Below are positions 6,517 to 15,712 of a stretch of DNA of 64,000 nt, one piece after another (the first letter of the stretch is position 1; each line of letters opens with the position of its first letter). Source of the stretch: Streptomyces antnestii (lineage in GTDB: Bacteria; Actinomycetota; Actinomycetes; Streptomycetales; Streptomycetaceae). The stretch lies in NCBI RefSeq assembly GCF_004005495.1, contig NZ_RZYA01000001.1, positions 186,001 to 250,000 on the forward strand, in the 5' to 3' direction. A model generated the notes under the pieces. The model saw nothing but the letters and a program-made list of their open reading frames with translations, was not told the origin of the DNA and searched no databases. Both the position numbers and the translations under genes were made by a program.

Positions 6517-9500
6517 TCAGCTCAGCAGCTCCACCTCCGAAAGCGTTGCCGCACCGCCCGTGAACACCAGCCGGTAGTGCTTGTACGTCCCTGGCGACGG
6601 GACCGAGAACACCCGTGTCTGCTTGTCCCATGTGAAGGACTCGCCGGAGCGTTCGTCCAGCGTCTTCCACGACGTGCCGTCGTCCGACGCCTCCAGCTTC
6701 CAGCCCGCCGGAGCCTTGGCCCGGTCGTCGGAGGACGTCAGCGTGTACTGGACCGCCTTCGCGCCGTCCGCTCCCACCGGCAGGTCGACCGACTCCGAAC
6801 TCGCCGATGTAACCGACGAGTTGTCGAAGAGCGGGCCGGAGCCCGTCGTGACGTCACGGAGCGGCGACGGCACCTTGTCGTCCTGCGTGATCGACACGGG
6901 CGCCGCGTTCTTTCCGGTGCCCCAGGACGACGGCTTCGGGCCCATGGCGAACTCCAGGACCCCGCCCTTCGCGACGACGGAGTGCGGCAGCGACGTCGAC
7001 GTCCAGTCCTTGCCGTTGACCTTCAGGCCCTGCACATAGATGTTCTTCGCGCTGTTCTTCGGCGCCTTGACGACCAGGTCCTCGCCGTTCTCCAGGTGCA
7101 GCGTCATCTTCGTGAACTGCGGGGAGCCGATGGCGTATTCACCGCTGCCCATGACGAGCGGGTAGAAGCCGAGGGACGAGAAGAGGTACCAGGCGCTCTG
7201 CTCGCCGTTGTCCTCGTCGCCGTGGTAGCCCTGGCCGATCTCGCTGCCGGTGTAGAGGCGGGAGAGGACCTCGCGAACCTTCTCCTGCGTCTTGTACGGC
7301 TGCCCCGCCGCGTCGTACATGTACGTGATGTGGTGGCCCACCTGGTTCGAGTGGCCGTACATGCCCATCCGGACGTCACGCGCCTCCGTCATCTCGTGGA
7401 TGACGCCGCCGTACGAGCCCGCGACGTCGGAGGTCGCCGTCTCCGGGGTGGCGAAGAACGTGTCGAGCTTCTTGGCGAGACCGTCGCGGCCGCCGTAGAG
7501 GTTGGCGAGTCCGCGCGAGTCCTGCGGGGCCGTGAACGCGTAGCCCCAGGCGTTGGTCTCCGTGTAGTCGTAGCCCCAGATGCGCGGGTCGAACTTCGAC
7601 GACTCGACGCGCCAGTCGCCCTTCTCGCTCCTGCCCTGGAAGAAGCCCGTGCCGCCCGCCTTCGGGTCGAACATGTTCACGTAGTCGCGGGCCCGGTTGA
7701 GGAAGTAGTCCGACTCTTCCTTGTAGTGCTTCTGGCCCGTCTTCTTGTAGAGGGCCTGGCCCATCTTCGCGATGCCGTAGTCGTTGAGGTAGCCCTCAAG
7801 GGCCCAGGACAGGCCCTCGTGCGTGTCCGTCGACGTGTAGCCGAGGAAGGGCGAGGTCGCCATGCCCTTGCGGCCGACGCCCGACGACGGCGGTACGACG
7901 GTCGCGTTCTTCAGGGCTGCCTTGTAGGCCGCCTCCGCGTCGAACTTCACGCCCTTGACGTACGCGTCGGCGAACGCGACGTCCGACGACGTGCCGGTCA
8001 TGAGGTCCGCGTAGCCCGGCGAGGACCAGCGCGAGATCCAGCCGCCGTCCTTGTACTGCTGCACGAACCCGTCGACCAGCTCACCGGCCTTCTTCGGGGT
8101 GAGCAGCGAGTAGGCGGGCCAGGTGGTGCGATAGGTGTCCCAGAAGCCGTTGTTGACGTACGGCTTGCCGTCGACGATCTTCGCGCCGGTGTGGGTCGGG
8201 GTGTCCGGGCCCGGCATCGGCGAGAACGGGGAGGCGTACTGGTACGTGGAACCGACCTTCTCGAAGCCGGAGTTGGGGTACAGGTAGAGGCGGTACAGGG
8301 ACGAGTAGAGCGTGGTGCGCTGGTCGGGTGTGGCGCCCTCCACCTCGACCTTGCCGAGGAGCTTGTCCCACTGGGCGCGGGCGCTGTCCCGTACGGAGGA
8401 GAAGGTCGAGCCGGACGGCAGCTCCTGGGCGAGGTTCGCCTTCGCCTGGTCGATGCCGATCAGGGACGTGGCGAGGCGCAGGGTGACCGCGTGGTCGGCG
8501 CCCGGCTTGAAGCGGAGGTACCCCTTGGGCCCTGTGGAGTCGCCGCCGGTGACCGGGGTGTCGAAGACGCCGTAGACGAAGAGCCGGGTCGCGCCCGCGG
8601 AGAGTCCGGACTTCACGTCCGAGTAGCCGGTGACGACGCCCTTGTCCTTGTCGAGGGTCAGGCCCGCCTGGTCGGAGACGTTGTCGAAGATCACGCTCGC
8701 GTCGTCACCGGGGTAGGTGAACCGCAGCATCGCCGCGTGGTCGGTCGGCGTCATCTCGGCCTTGAGACCGTTCTCGAAGCGCACCCCGTAGTAGAAGGGG
8801 CGGGCCGTCTCGTTCTCGTGCCGGAACGGCAGCGCGCGGCCGGAGCGGGAGGTGTCCGGGGTGCCGGACGCCGCCGACGGCATCATCTGGAACGTCTGCC
8901 GGTCACCCATCCACGGGCTCGGCTCGTGGCTGGCGCTGAACGCCTCCATCGTCGGCAGGTTGTCCGCGTTGTTGTCGCGCGCGTAGTCGTACAGCCAGCT
9001 CAGGGAACCGGCGTTGGTGACCGGCGTCCAGAAGTTGAAGCCGTGCGGAACGGCCGTGGCCGGGAACGTGTTGCCGCGCGAGAAGCCGCCGCTGGAGTTC
9101 GTGCCGCGGGTCGTGACCGCGTAGTCCGACAGATGCGCCTTCGGCGGTTCGGGCTTCGCGGCCTTCAGCGAGACGTCGTCGATCCAGCCGCGGAACTTCG
9201 CGGGCCCCTCGGGGGAGTCGTACGCCACCAGGATCCGGTCGACGGTCTTGCCGGCCGCGACGGAGCCGATGCCGGAGGCGACGGCGTTCCACTGGTTGAC
9301 GTAGAGCCGCTTCGCCGCGCCCTGGCCCTGCGGTGTCAGCAGCCCGCCGTTGCTGTCGGTGGCCTTGAGGTCGCTCAGGTAGGTGCCGTCGGTGAAGGCA
9401 AGGTCCACGGAGACGTTCGTGGCGTCGTAGTCACGGTCGCCGTCCGCCATCGACGGGAAGATCTTGTACGAGAGCTCCGTGTCCCGGGCGACGGCCACGT

Positions 9501-10335
9501 CGACGTCGAAGACCTTGTTGTACGAGTACGCTCGCGCGTCCGCCTTGTGCGTGCCCGCGTAGCGCAGCGCCCGTTTTCCTGTGAAGCCGGCGCCGGCCTT
9601 CGCGGTGGGGGAGCCGCTGGGGCCCTTGTCGACGAGGGAGAGCATGTCCTCGGGCGTGGGGGAGCCGGTATCGCCCGTGGCCAGCTGGAGGTCGGCGAGC
9701 TGGGTGATGCCGGCGCCGTGGTTCTTGGTGAACTCGATCCGGAAGTGCTGGTACGCGGCCGGGTTCTGGATGTCGTACTTCTTGGTCTGGAAGCGGTCGG
9801 CGAAGCTCTCCCCGGTGCGGGTGTCGAGCGTCGTCCACTCCTTGCCGTCGGTGGAGCCCTTGAGGGTCCAGTCCTGCGGGTCGCGCTCGGCGGCGTCGTT
9901 GGCCGACGTCAGCGCGTAGGTCGTGATCGTGGCCGACTCGTCGAGGTCGTACTCGACCCAGGCGGTGGGGGCGAAAGCCAGCCACTTGGTGCTGGACTCG
10001 CCGTCGACGAGGTTCTCCTTGGTCTCGCCGCCGCCCGTGTTCTCGGCGCTGGCGCGGACCTCCGTGACATGGCTGTTGACATTGCCCGGAATTCCACCGC
10101 TGTAGCCGCCGTCGACCCCGGACGCGCGCTTCGTGCCGTCCGCGGCGGTATCCACGGTGTTCAGCCAGGTGGGGGCGGGATCGCCCGTTTCGAACGAGGA
10201 GCTGAACTCGCTGTCGGCGCGGGGCTGTTGAGCGGGCGCCGCGGCGGCCGCGCCCTGGCCCGCGGCGACGAGCGCGAGTGAGGCCGCCCCGAGGGCGGCC
10301 GTGGCCTTGAGTCTCTGTCTGGATCTGCCGTGCAT
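6517..10335 (-). CDS. Secreted GH92 alpha-mannosidase with two F5/8 type C domains
   Basis: 1272 residues. A signal peptide (about 1-35, basic RSRQRLK then an Ala-rich core) marks it as exported. An F5/8 type C carbohydrate-binding domain follows (about 75-225), then the GH92 beta-sandwich and alpha/alpha barrel (about 390-1130). GH92 hallmarks are visible: GFWDTYRTTWPAYSLLTP, YGHSNQVGHHITYMYD, and GDEDNGEQSAWYLFSSLGFYP, which contains expected acidic catalytic residues. A second F5/8 C-like domain ends the protein. GH92 enzymes are calcium-dependent exo-alpha-mannosidases, usually alpha-1,2, acting on fungal or host mannans. ATG 10335 has GGAGGG upstream. It is divergent from the NgcEFG-type importer, suggesting coordinated glycan use. 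Confidence 0.93.
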   Translation of the reverse strand: MHGRSRQRLKATAALGAASLALVAAGQGAAAAAPAQQPRADSEFSSSFETGDPAPTWLNTVDTAADGTKRASGVDGGYSGGIPGNVNSHVTEVRASAENTGGGETKENLVDGESSTKWLAFAPTAWVEYDLDESATITTYALTSANDAAERDPQDWTLKGSTDGKEWTTLDTRTGESFADRFQTKKYDIQNPAAYQHFRIEFTKNHGAGITQLADLQLATGDTGSPTPEDMLSLVDKGPSGSPTAKAGAGFTGKRALRYAGTHKADARAYSYNKVFDVDVAVARDTELSYKIFPSMADGDRDYDATNVSVDLAFTDGTYLSDLKATDSNGGLLTPQGQGAAKRLYVNQWNAVASGIGSVAAGKTVDRILVAYDSPEGPAKFRGWIDDVSLKAAKPEPPKAHLSDYAVTTRGTNSSGGFSRGNTFPATAVPHGFNFWTPVTNAGSLSWLYDYARDNNADNLPTMEAFSASHEPSPWMGDRQTFQMMPSAASGTPDTSRSGRALPFRHENETARPFYYGVRFENGLKAEMTPTDHAAMLRFTYPGDDASVIFDNVSDQAGLTLDKDKGVVTGYSDVKSGLSAGATRLFVYGVFDTPVTGGDSTGPKGYLRFKPGADHAVTLRLATSLIGIDQAKANLAQELPSGSTFSSVRDSARAQWDKLLGKVEVEGATPDQRTTLYSSLYRLYLYPNSGFEKVGSTYQYASPFSPMPGPDTPTHTGAKIVDGKPYVNNGFWDTYRTTWPAYSLLTPKKAGELVDGFVQQYKDGGWISRWSSPGYADLMTGTSSDVAFADAYVKGVKFDAEAAYKAALKNATVVPPSSGVGRKGMATSPFLGYTSTDTHEGLSWALEGYLNDYGIAKMGQALYKKTGQKHYKEESDYFLNRARDYVNMFDPKAGGTGFFQGRSEKGDWRVESSKFDPRIWGYDYTETNAWGYAFTAPQDSRGLANLYGGRDGLAKKLDTFFATPETATSDVAGSYGGVIHEMTEARDVRMGMYGHSNQVGHHITYMYDAAGQPYKTQEKVREVLSRLYTGSEIGQGYHGDEDNGEQSAWYLFSSLGFYPLVMGSGEYAIGSPQFTKMTLHLENGEDLVVKAPKNSAKNIYVQGLKVNGKDWTSTSLPHSVVAKGGVLEFAMGPKPSSWGTGKNAAPVSITQDDKVPSPLRDVTTGSGPLFDNSSVTSASSESVDLPVGADGAKAVQYTLTSSDDRAKAPAGWKLEASDDGTSWKTLDERSGESFTWDKQTRVFSVPSPGTYKHYRLVFTGGAATLSEVELLS

Positions 10336-10819
10336 CGGCGAGCACCCTCCGGCGGGAGACAACGTTGTCAATTCGCTGCGCAGGGTCCAGTAGGGCGGCA
10401 AGTCGCCTGTGGTGTCAAGGGTGTTGGATTCACCGCGCGTGGCGCGCGAGAGGAGAAGAGTGGCGCGACCATCCATTACGCGAGGTCATCGGCCGTTCCT
10501 CGCGCGCACGGGCCGTTCATGGGCGTCGCGTATATCCGTGAGGTCTCAACTCGGGAAAGAACGCCGCGCAAACCTGCATTCGATCTTGCCCAGTTGACGT
10601 GAAGTGGACTATACCTGTCGGCGTCTGCTCAGCCGTATCCACCGGCCGCGGACAGCGCGGGGGGATGGGGGAGAACGGCGAAGGCGTGTTCCGCGCGCCG
10701 TTGCCCTTCCGACAGATCCCGGCGTGTAGACATCAAGCACCACCCCAGCTTCACATCACCGCGGTGCCGGGGAGGATCCGGTTCACCGCCTGAGTCCTGG
10801 AGAAGGCGAGGACTTGAGC
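10336..10819. promoter_or_regulatory. Divergent control region between GH92 and ngcE
   Basis: A 484-bp non-coding region holding two candidate operators. GACAACGTTGTC (10358-10369) is a perfect 12-bp palindrome, LacI-operator-like, 23 bp upstream of the mannosidase start. AGTGGACTATACCTGT (10603-10618) matches the DasR-responsive-element consensus ACTGGTCTAGACCAGT at 11 of 16 positions. A possible promoter TTGCCC (10587-10592), 17-bp spacer, TATACC (10610-10615) overlaps the latter and points toward ngcE. No small gene is evident. Confidence 0.5.
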
Positions 10820-12268
10820 ATGGGATCCACTTCCGCCCAGAACAACGGTGAGGGCTTCGGCCGCCGCGACCTGATCAAGCGGTCCGCGGCGCTCGGTCTG
10901 GTCGCCGTTCCCACGATGAGCTTCCTGTCCGCCTGCGCGAGCAGCGACAGCGGCTCGGGGAACAAGGCGAAGAAGGGCAAGACGTCCGCGAAGAACCCGC
11001 TCGGCGTGAACGAGACGGCGCCGCTCGCGGTCACCATCTTCGACGGCGGTTTCGGCACGAAGTACGCCACGGACGCCAACGCCCAGTACAAGAAGGCGTT
11101 CCCCAAGGCCAAGATCCAGTTCCACGCGACCCAGAAGATCCAGTCGGAGCTCCAGCCGAAGTTCAACGGTGGCACGCCCCCCGACCTGATCGACAACTCG
11201 GGCGCCGAGCAGATGGACATGGGCGTCCTCGTCGGCAAGAAGCAGCTCACCGACCTCACCCCGCTCCTGGACTCGGCCTCGTTCGACGACCCGTCGAAGA
11301 AGGTCCGCGACACCCTGCGCCCGGGCATCGTCGAGATGGGCCAGTTCGACGGCGACCCGGTCTGGATCATGTACTACGCGTACACGGTCTACGGCGTCTG
11401 GTACTCGCAGAAGGCCCTGGACGGCCTCGACGCGCAGTACCCGGAGAACTGGGACGACATGCTCGCCCTGTGCGCCAAGGCGAAGAAGAAGGGCATCGCG
11501 GGCTGGACGTACGCGGGCAAGTACCCGTACTACCTGCCGTTCTCGCTCTACCCGTTCATCGCCAAGATCGGCGGCCGCGAGGTTCTCGACAAGATCGACA
11601 ACCTGGAGCCGGGCGCCTGGCAGGACCCGGCCGTCAAGTCCGCCTTCGAGGCGTACTACGAGCTGTACAAGAAGGGCTACATCCTCAAGGGCACGCCCGG
11701 CATCGACCACATCCAGTCGCAGACCGCGTGGGCCAAGGGCAAGGCGCTCTTCATCCCGAACGGCTCCTGGGTCGAGAACGAGTCCGCGAGCGTCATCCCC
11801 AAGGACTTCGGCCTGTCGGTGGGCGCGCCCTCCGGCCTCGACTCCAGCGACAAGATGCCCTTCGGCACCATCTGGGCGTCCGGCGGCGAGCCCTTCATCG
11901 TCCCGGCCAAGGCGAACAACGCCGAGGGCGGCATGGAGCAGCTGCGCATCATGCTCTCCGAGGAGTCCTCGAAGAACTTCACTTCCTCGGTCAAGTCGCT
12001 CACCGCGTTCAACGGCGGCACCGACGGCATCGAGCTGACCCCGGGCCTCAAGTCCGGTGTCGCGGCCCTGGAGAAGGCCGGCGACAACGTGGTGAACCCG
12101 CGCCTCCAGGACTGGTACGTCAAGCTCCAGAAGGAGCAGATCGGCGTATCCGTCCTCGGCGAGATGATGGCAGGGCGGCTGACCCCGGCCGAGGCCATCA
12201 AGAAGGCTCAGGGCTACGCGGACGCGGCCGCCAAGGACTCGTCCATCAAGCACTACAAGCACCAGTAA
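10820..12268 (+). CDS. ngcE: N-acetylglucosamine/chitobiose ABC transporter, solute-binding lipoprotein
   Basis: 482 residues. An N-terminal RRDLIKRSAALGLVAVP leader ending in the lipobox LSAC (about residues 34-37) indicates a membrane-anchored lipoprotein, possibly via Tat. The rest is an SBP_bac_1 solute-binding fold matching the NgcE type (YAYTVYGVWYSQKALD, NWDDMLALCAKAKKKGIAGWTYAGKYPYY). ATG 10820 is preferred, with GCGAGGA 7 nt upstream; an in-frame TTG at 10814 is the alternative. It is the first gene of an operon with two permeases; the ATPase is missing, as is usual for Streptomyces importers energised by the shared MsiK. A dre-like site upstream suggests DasR control. Confidence 0.9.
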   Translation: MGSTSAQNNGEGFGRRDLIKRSAALGLVAVPTMSFLSACASSDSGSGNKAKKGKTSAKNPLGVNETAPLAVTIFDGGFGTKYATDANAQYKKAFPKAKIQFHATQKIQSELQPKFNGGTPPDLIDNSGAEQMDMGVLVGKKQLTDLTPLLDSASFDDPSKKVRDTLRPGIVEMGQFDGDPVWIMYYAYTVYGVWYSQKALDGLDAQYPENWDDMLALCAKAKKKGIAGWTYAGKYPYYLPFSLYPFIAKIGGREVLDKIDNLEPGAWQDPAVKSAFEAYYELYKKGYILKGTPGIDHIQSQTAWAKGKALFIPNGSWVENESASVIPKDFGLSVGAPSGLDSSDKMPFGTIWASGGEPFIVPAKANNAEGGMEQLRIMLSEESSKNFTSSVKSLTAFNGGTDGIELTPGLKSGVAALEKAGDNVVNPRLQDWYVKLQKEQIGVSVLGEMMAGRLTPAEAIKKAQGYADAAAKDSSIKHYKHQ

Positions 12269-12328
12269 GAGCTCGTGCGCACGCGTCATCAGCGGCGGCA
12301 CCCGCGAATCGATCGGGGTCGGTAAACC

Positions 12329-13252
12329 ATGCAACACGGCAAGTACAGGTTCATTGTGGGGTTCCTGGTGGCCCCCTTGGCGTTGTATGCAGTCTTCGTC
12401 ATCTGGCCGTTCATCCAGTCCATCTACTATTCGTTCACGGACTGGACCGGCCTGAGCCCGGACTTCAAGATGGTCGGCTTCGCCAACTACGAGCGGATGT
12501 TCCAGGACGACGTCTTCTGGAAGTCCTTGCAGCACAGTGTGATGCTGGTTCTGCTGCTGCCGCTGGTGACGCTGGGCCTCGCGCTCTTCTTCGCCTTCAT
12601 GCTCAATGTCGGTGGGCGGCGCCGAAAGGGCACCGCCATCACCGGAGTACGTGGTTCCGGGTTCTACAAGATCGCGTATTTCTTCCCGCAGGTGCTTTCG
12701 ATCGCGATCGTCGCCATCCTCTTCCGGTTCGCCTTCAATCCCAATGACGGCGTGATCAACGGGACACTGAAGGCGGTCGGTCTCGGCAGCATCCAGCCGG
12801 ACTGGCTGGGTGACCCGAACTTCGCTCTGTGGTGCGTCATGGCCGTCCTGGTCTGGAGCACCGTCGGATTCTTCGTCGTGCTCTTCTCGGCGGGCATGGC
12901 GTCCATTCCGAAGGACTTCTACGAGGCGGCGCTGCTCGACGGCGCGAGCCGATTCACCACCTTCTTCAAGATCACGCTGCCGCTGCTCTGGGACACCGTG
13001 CAGTCCGGCTGGATCTACATGGGCATCCTGGCCCTCGGCGCGGAGGCCTTCGCCTCGGTGCAGATCATGACCGTGGGCCCCGGCGGCCCCGACTACTCCA
13101 CCACGGTCCTGCCGCTGTACGTGTACCTGTCGGCGTTCCGCGACGCCAACGCTGCCTACGCCACAACGATCGGCGTCGCCCTGCTCGTCGTCACGCTGCT
13201 CTTCGCGGCGGTCGTGATGCGGCTCGGCCGGCGCGAGCGCCTGGAGTTCTGA
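12329..13252 (+). CDS. ngcF: Sugar ABC transporter permease, MalF/NgcF type
   Basis: 307 residues with six predicted membrane segments, the first at about 10-32 (FIVGFLVAPLALYAVFVIWPFI). The cytoplasmic EAA loop is clear (FYEAALLDGASRFTTFFKITLPLLW, about 193-215). It forms the inner-membrane channel with the product of the next gene and receives sugar from NgcE. The stop is 2 bp before the start of the partner permease, so they are cotranslated. Confidence 0.9.
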   Translation: MQHGKYRFIVGFLVAPLALYAVFVIWPFIQSIYYSFTDWTGLSPDFKMVGFANYERMFQDDVFWKSLQHSVMLVLLLPLVTLGLALFFAFMLNVGGRRRKGTAITGVRGSGFYKIAYFFPQVLSIAIVAILFRFAFNPNDGVINGTLKAVGLGSIQPDWLGDPNFALWCVMAVLVWSTVGFFVVLFSAGMASIPKDFYEAALLDGASRFTTFFKITLPLLWDTVQSGWIYMGILALGAEAFASVQIMTVGPGGPDYSTTVLPLYVYLSAFRDANAAYATTIGVALLVVTLLFAAVVMRLGRRERLEF

Positions 13253-13254
13253 CC

Positions 13255-14172
13255 ATGAAGACCACTGACATCCCGCCCGCCGGCCCCATCGAGGACCGTC
13301 CGCCGGTGAGCAAGACGGCGGCCCCGGCCGTCAAGGAGAAGAGCAGTGAGGGCACCACCCTCAACGTCTTCTCGCACGGTGTCCTCGTCATCTGGGCGAT
13401 CATGGTCGTCATGCCGCTGCTCTGGGCGGTGATGACGTCCTTCAAGGACGACAACTCGATCTTCAGCTCGCCCTGGTCGCTGCCGGACAAGCTGCACTTC
13501 GAGAACTGGTCGCGGGCCTGGGGTCAGGCTCACATGAGCCAGTACTTCGCCAACACGGCGATCGTGGTGGGCTGCTCGCTCGTGGGTACGCTCGTGCTCG
13601 GCTCCATGGCCGCGTACGTCCTGGCCCGCTTCGACTTCCCGGGCAACCGGTTCATCTACTTCCTCTTCGTCGGAGGAATGAGCTTCCCGATCATGCTGGC
13701 CCTGGTGCCGCTGTTCTACGTGATGCAGAACCTGCACCTGCTGAACTCGTTGCAGGGCCTGATCATCGCCTACATCGCGTACTCGCTGCCGTTCACGGTC
13801 TTCTTCCTGACGTCGTTCTTCAGGACGCTGCCGACGTCGATCGCGGAGGCGGCGTTCGTCGACGGCGCCTCGCACACCAGGACGTTCTTCCAGATCATGC
13901 TGCCGATGGCCAAGCCGGGCCTGATCAGCGTGGGCATCTTCAACTTCCTGGGGCAGTGGAACCAGTACATGCTGCCGACGGTGCTCAACACCGACCCGGA
14001 CAAGCGGGTGCTGGCCCAGGGGCTGGTGGAGCTCGCGACCAGCCAGGGCTACAAGGGTGACTGGTCCGGTCTCTTCGCCGGCCTCGTGATGGCGATGCTC
14101 CCGGTGCTCGGGGCGTACATCATCTTCCAGCGTCAGGTCGTGCAGGGCCTGACCGCGGGGGCGCTCAAGTAA
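13255..14172 (+). CDS. ngcG: Sugar ABC transporter permease, MalG/NgcG type
   Basis: 305 residues. A cytoplasmic tail of about 38 residues precedes six membrane segments, beginning with HGVLVIWAIMVVMPLLWAVM. The EAA motif (SIAEAAFVDGASHTRTFFQIMLPMAKPG) is intact for ATPase docking. It is the second permease subunit of the NgcEFG-type importer. ATG 13255 follows the previous stop by 2 bp. A strong terminator follows at 14190-14237, ending the operon. Confidence 0.9.
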   Translation: MKTTDIPPAGPIEDRPPVSKTAAPAVKEKSSEGTTLNVFSHGVLVIWAIMVVMPLLWAVMTSFKDDNSIFSSPWSLPDKLHFENWSRAWGQAHMSQYFANTAIVVGCSLVGTLVLGSMAAYVLARFDFPGNRFIYFLFVGGMSFPIMLALVPLFYVMQNLHLLNSLQGLIIAYIAYSLPFTVFFLTSFFRTLPTSIAEAAFVDGASHTRTFFQIMLPMAKPGLISVGIFNFLGQWNQYMLPTVLNTDPDKRVLAQGLVELATSQGYKGDWSGLFAGLVMAMLPVLGAYIIFQRQVVQGLTAGALK

Positions 14173-14189
14173 CGCCGCTGCCCACCGTG

Positions 14190-14237
14190 GGTGAGGGACC
14201 GGTTCCGGAGGAGATCTTCCGGGACCGGGCCCTCACC
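14190..14237 (+). terminator. Terminator of the ngcEFG operon
   Basis: A 20-bp stem with two mismatches (GGTGAGGG... at 14190-14209 pairing with 14218-14237) and an 8-nt loop, just 18 bp past the ngcG stop. Confidence 0.85.
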
Positions 14238-14391
14238 CGTGTCCGTGCCCGTGTGCGCTCATCCGCGCTCTTATGTGCCCGGTATCGCTCAAGCTCTTGA
14301 CGGGAGGCAACCCTAAAGGCTCAGCTTAGAGTTCAATAGTTGGACATACGCCGAGGCCTCATCGAAGCGGCCTCGTACGCAGGAGGTCGTC

Positions 14392-15591
14392 GTGGAGACT
14401 CCGGGGTCGCAGTCGTCACTGCATCGGGCCAATCTCGAGCGGGTGGTACGCGCCGTGCGGCTCGCCGGATCGCTCACGCAGGCGGAGATCGCGAGGACGA
14501 CGGGACTGTCCGCCGCCACGGTCTCCAACATCGTCCGCGAGCTCAAGGACGGCGGCACGGTCGAGGTCACGCCCACATCGGCGGGCGGCCGGCGGGCCCG
14601 CAGCGTCTCGCTCAGCGGTGACGCGGGCATCGTCATCGGCGTCGACTTCGGCCACACGCACCTGCGCGTCGCGATCGGCAACCTCGCGCACCAGGTGCTG
14701 GCCGAGGAGGCCGAGCCTCTCGACGTGGACGCCTCCGCGGCGCAGGGCTTCGACCGGGCGGAGCAGCTGGTGGAACGCCTGGTGGCGGCCACCGGGGTGG
14801 ACCGTACGAAGGTGGCGGGCGTCGGGCTCGGGGTGCCGGGTCCCATCGACGTGGAGAGCGGCCAGCTGGGCTCCACGTCGATCCTGCCGGGCTGGACCGG
14901 CACCAAGCCCGCCGAGGAGATGAGCCGGCGCCTGGGCGTGCCCGTGCAGGTCGACAACGACGCCAACCTGGGCGCCCTCGGCGAGCTGGTCTGGGGCAGC
15001 GGGCGCGGCGTCAAGGACCTCGCATACATCAAGGTCGCCAGCGGTGTCGGGGCCGGGCTCGTGATCAGCGGGAAGATCTACCGGGGCCCTGGCGGCACGG
15101 CGGGGGAGATCGGGCACATCACCCTCGACGAGTCGGGGCCCGTGTGCCGCTGCGGCAACCGCGGCTGCCTGGAGACCTTCACCGCGGCCCGCTACGTGCT
15201 GCCGCTGCTCCAGTCCAGCCACGGCACCGATCTGACCATGGAGGCCGTGGTCAGGCTCGCGCGGGACGGCGACCCGGGGTGCCGGCGCGTGATCGCCGAC
15301 GTGGGCCGGCACATCGGCAGCGGGGTCGCGAATCTCTGCAACCTGCTGAACCCCAGCCGGGTCGTTCTCGGCGGTGATCTGGCGGAGGCCGGAGAGCTCG
15401 TCCTCGGGCCCATCAGGGAGTCCGTGGGGCGCTACGCGATCCCCAGCGCCGCCCGTCAACTGTCCGTCCTGCCGGGGGCGTTGGGCGGCCGCGCGGAGGT
15501 GCTCGGGGCGCTCGCCCTGGCCCTCAGCGAGATGGGTGATTCGACCCTTTTGGACGGCACGCTGCCGACCGTCGCGCCCGCCTTCACTTAG
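14392..15591 (+). CDS. rok7B7: ROK-family transcriptional regulator (Rok7B7 type)
   Basis: 399 residues. The N-terminal winged HTH (about 10-70) reads LTQAEIARTTGLSAATVSNIVRELKDGG. The ROK domain has the sugar-kinase fold signatures GVDFGHTHLRVAIG and VDNDANLGALGELVWGSGRG and the zinc motif CRCGNRGCLE. GTG 14392 has AGGAGG 7 nt upstream. Position between ngcEFG and xylFGH is the same as S. coelicolor SCO6008 (rok7B7), reported to control xylose uptake, carbon repression and antibiotic production. It probably responds to a sugar ligand and regulates one or both flanking transporters. Confidence 0.88.
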   Translation: METPGSQSSLHRANLERVVRAVRLAGSLTQAEIARTTGLSAATVSNIVRELKDGGTVEVTPTSAGGRRARSVSLSGDAGIVIGVDFGHTHLRVAIGNLAHQVLAEEAEPLDVDASAAQGFDRAEQLVERLVAATGVDRTKVAGVGLGVPGPIDVESGQLGSTSILPGWTGTKPAEEMSRRLGVPVQVDNDANLGALGELVWGSGRGVKDLAYIKVASGVGAGLVISGKIYRGPGGTAGEIGHITLDESGPVCRCGNRGCLETFTAARYVLPLLQSSHGTDLTMEAVVRLARDGDPGCRRVIADVGRHIGSGVANLCNLLNPSRVVLGGDLAEAGELVLGPIRESVGRYAIPSAARQLSVLPGALGGRAEVLGALALALSEMGDSTLLDGTLPTVAPAFT

Positions 15592-15712
15592 AGAACGCAT
15601 GACACCGTTGCCATCTCGTTAAGGATTTACTCCTTGACGGTGGCCTTGCGGCCGAGTTGACTTCCAGCCACCTCGGCCGCAACGACGCGGCCTCGTCAGG
15701 GAGGTTTCTGAA

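Noticed and set aside
6577..10281. Long plus-strand open frame antisense to the GH92 gene
   Set aside because: It mirrors the codon phase of the real gene, is Arg/Val/Gly-rich, has no domain, and the minus strand encodes a complete GH92 protein with signal peptide.
10751..12535. 594-codon minus-strand frame antisense to ngcE
   Set aside because: No recognisable family and low-complexity composition; ngcE on the other strand is well supported.
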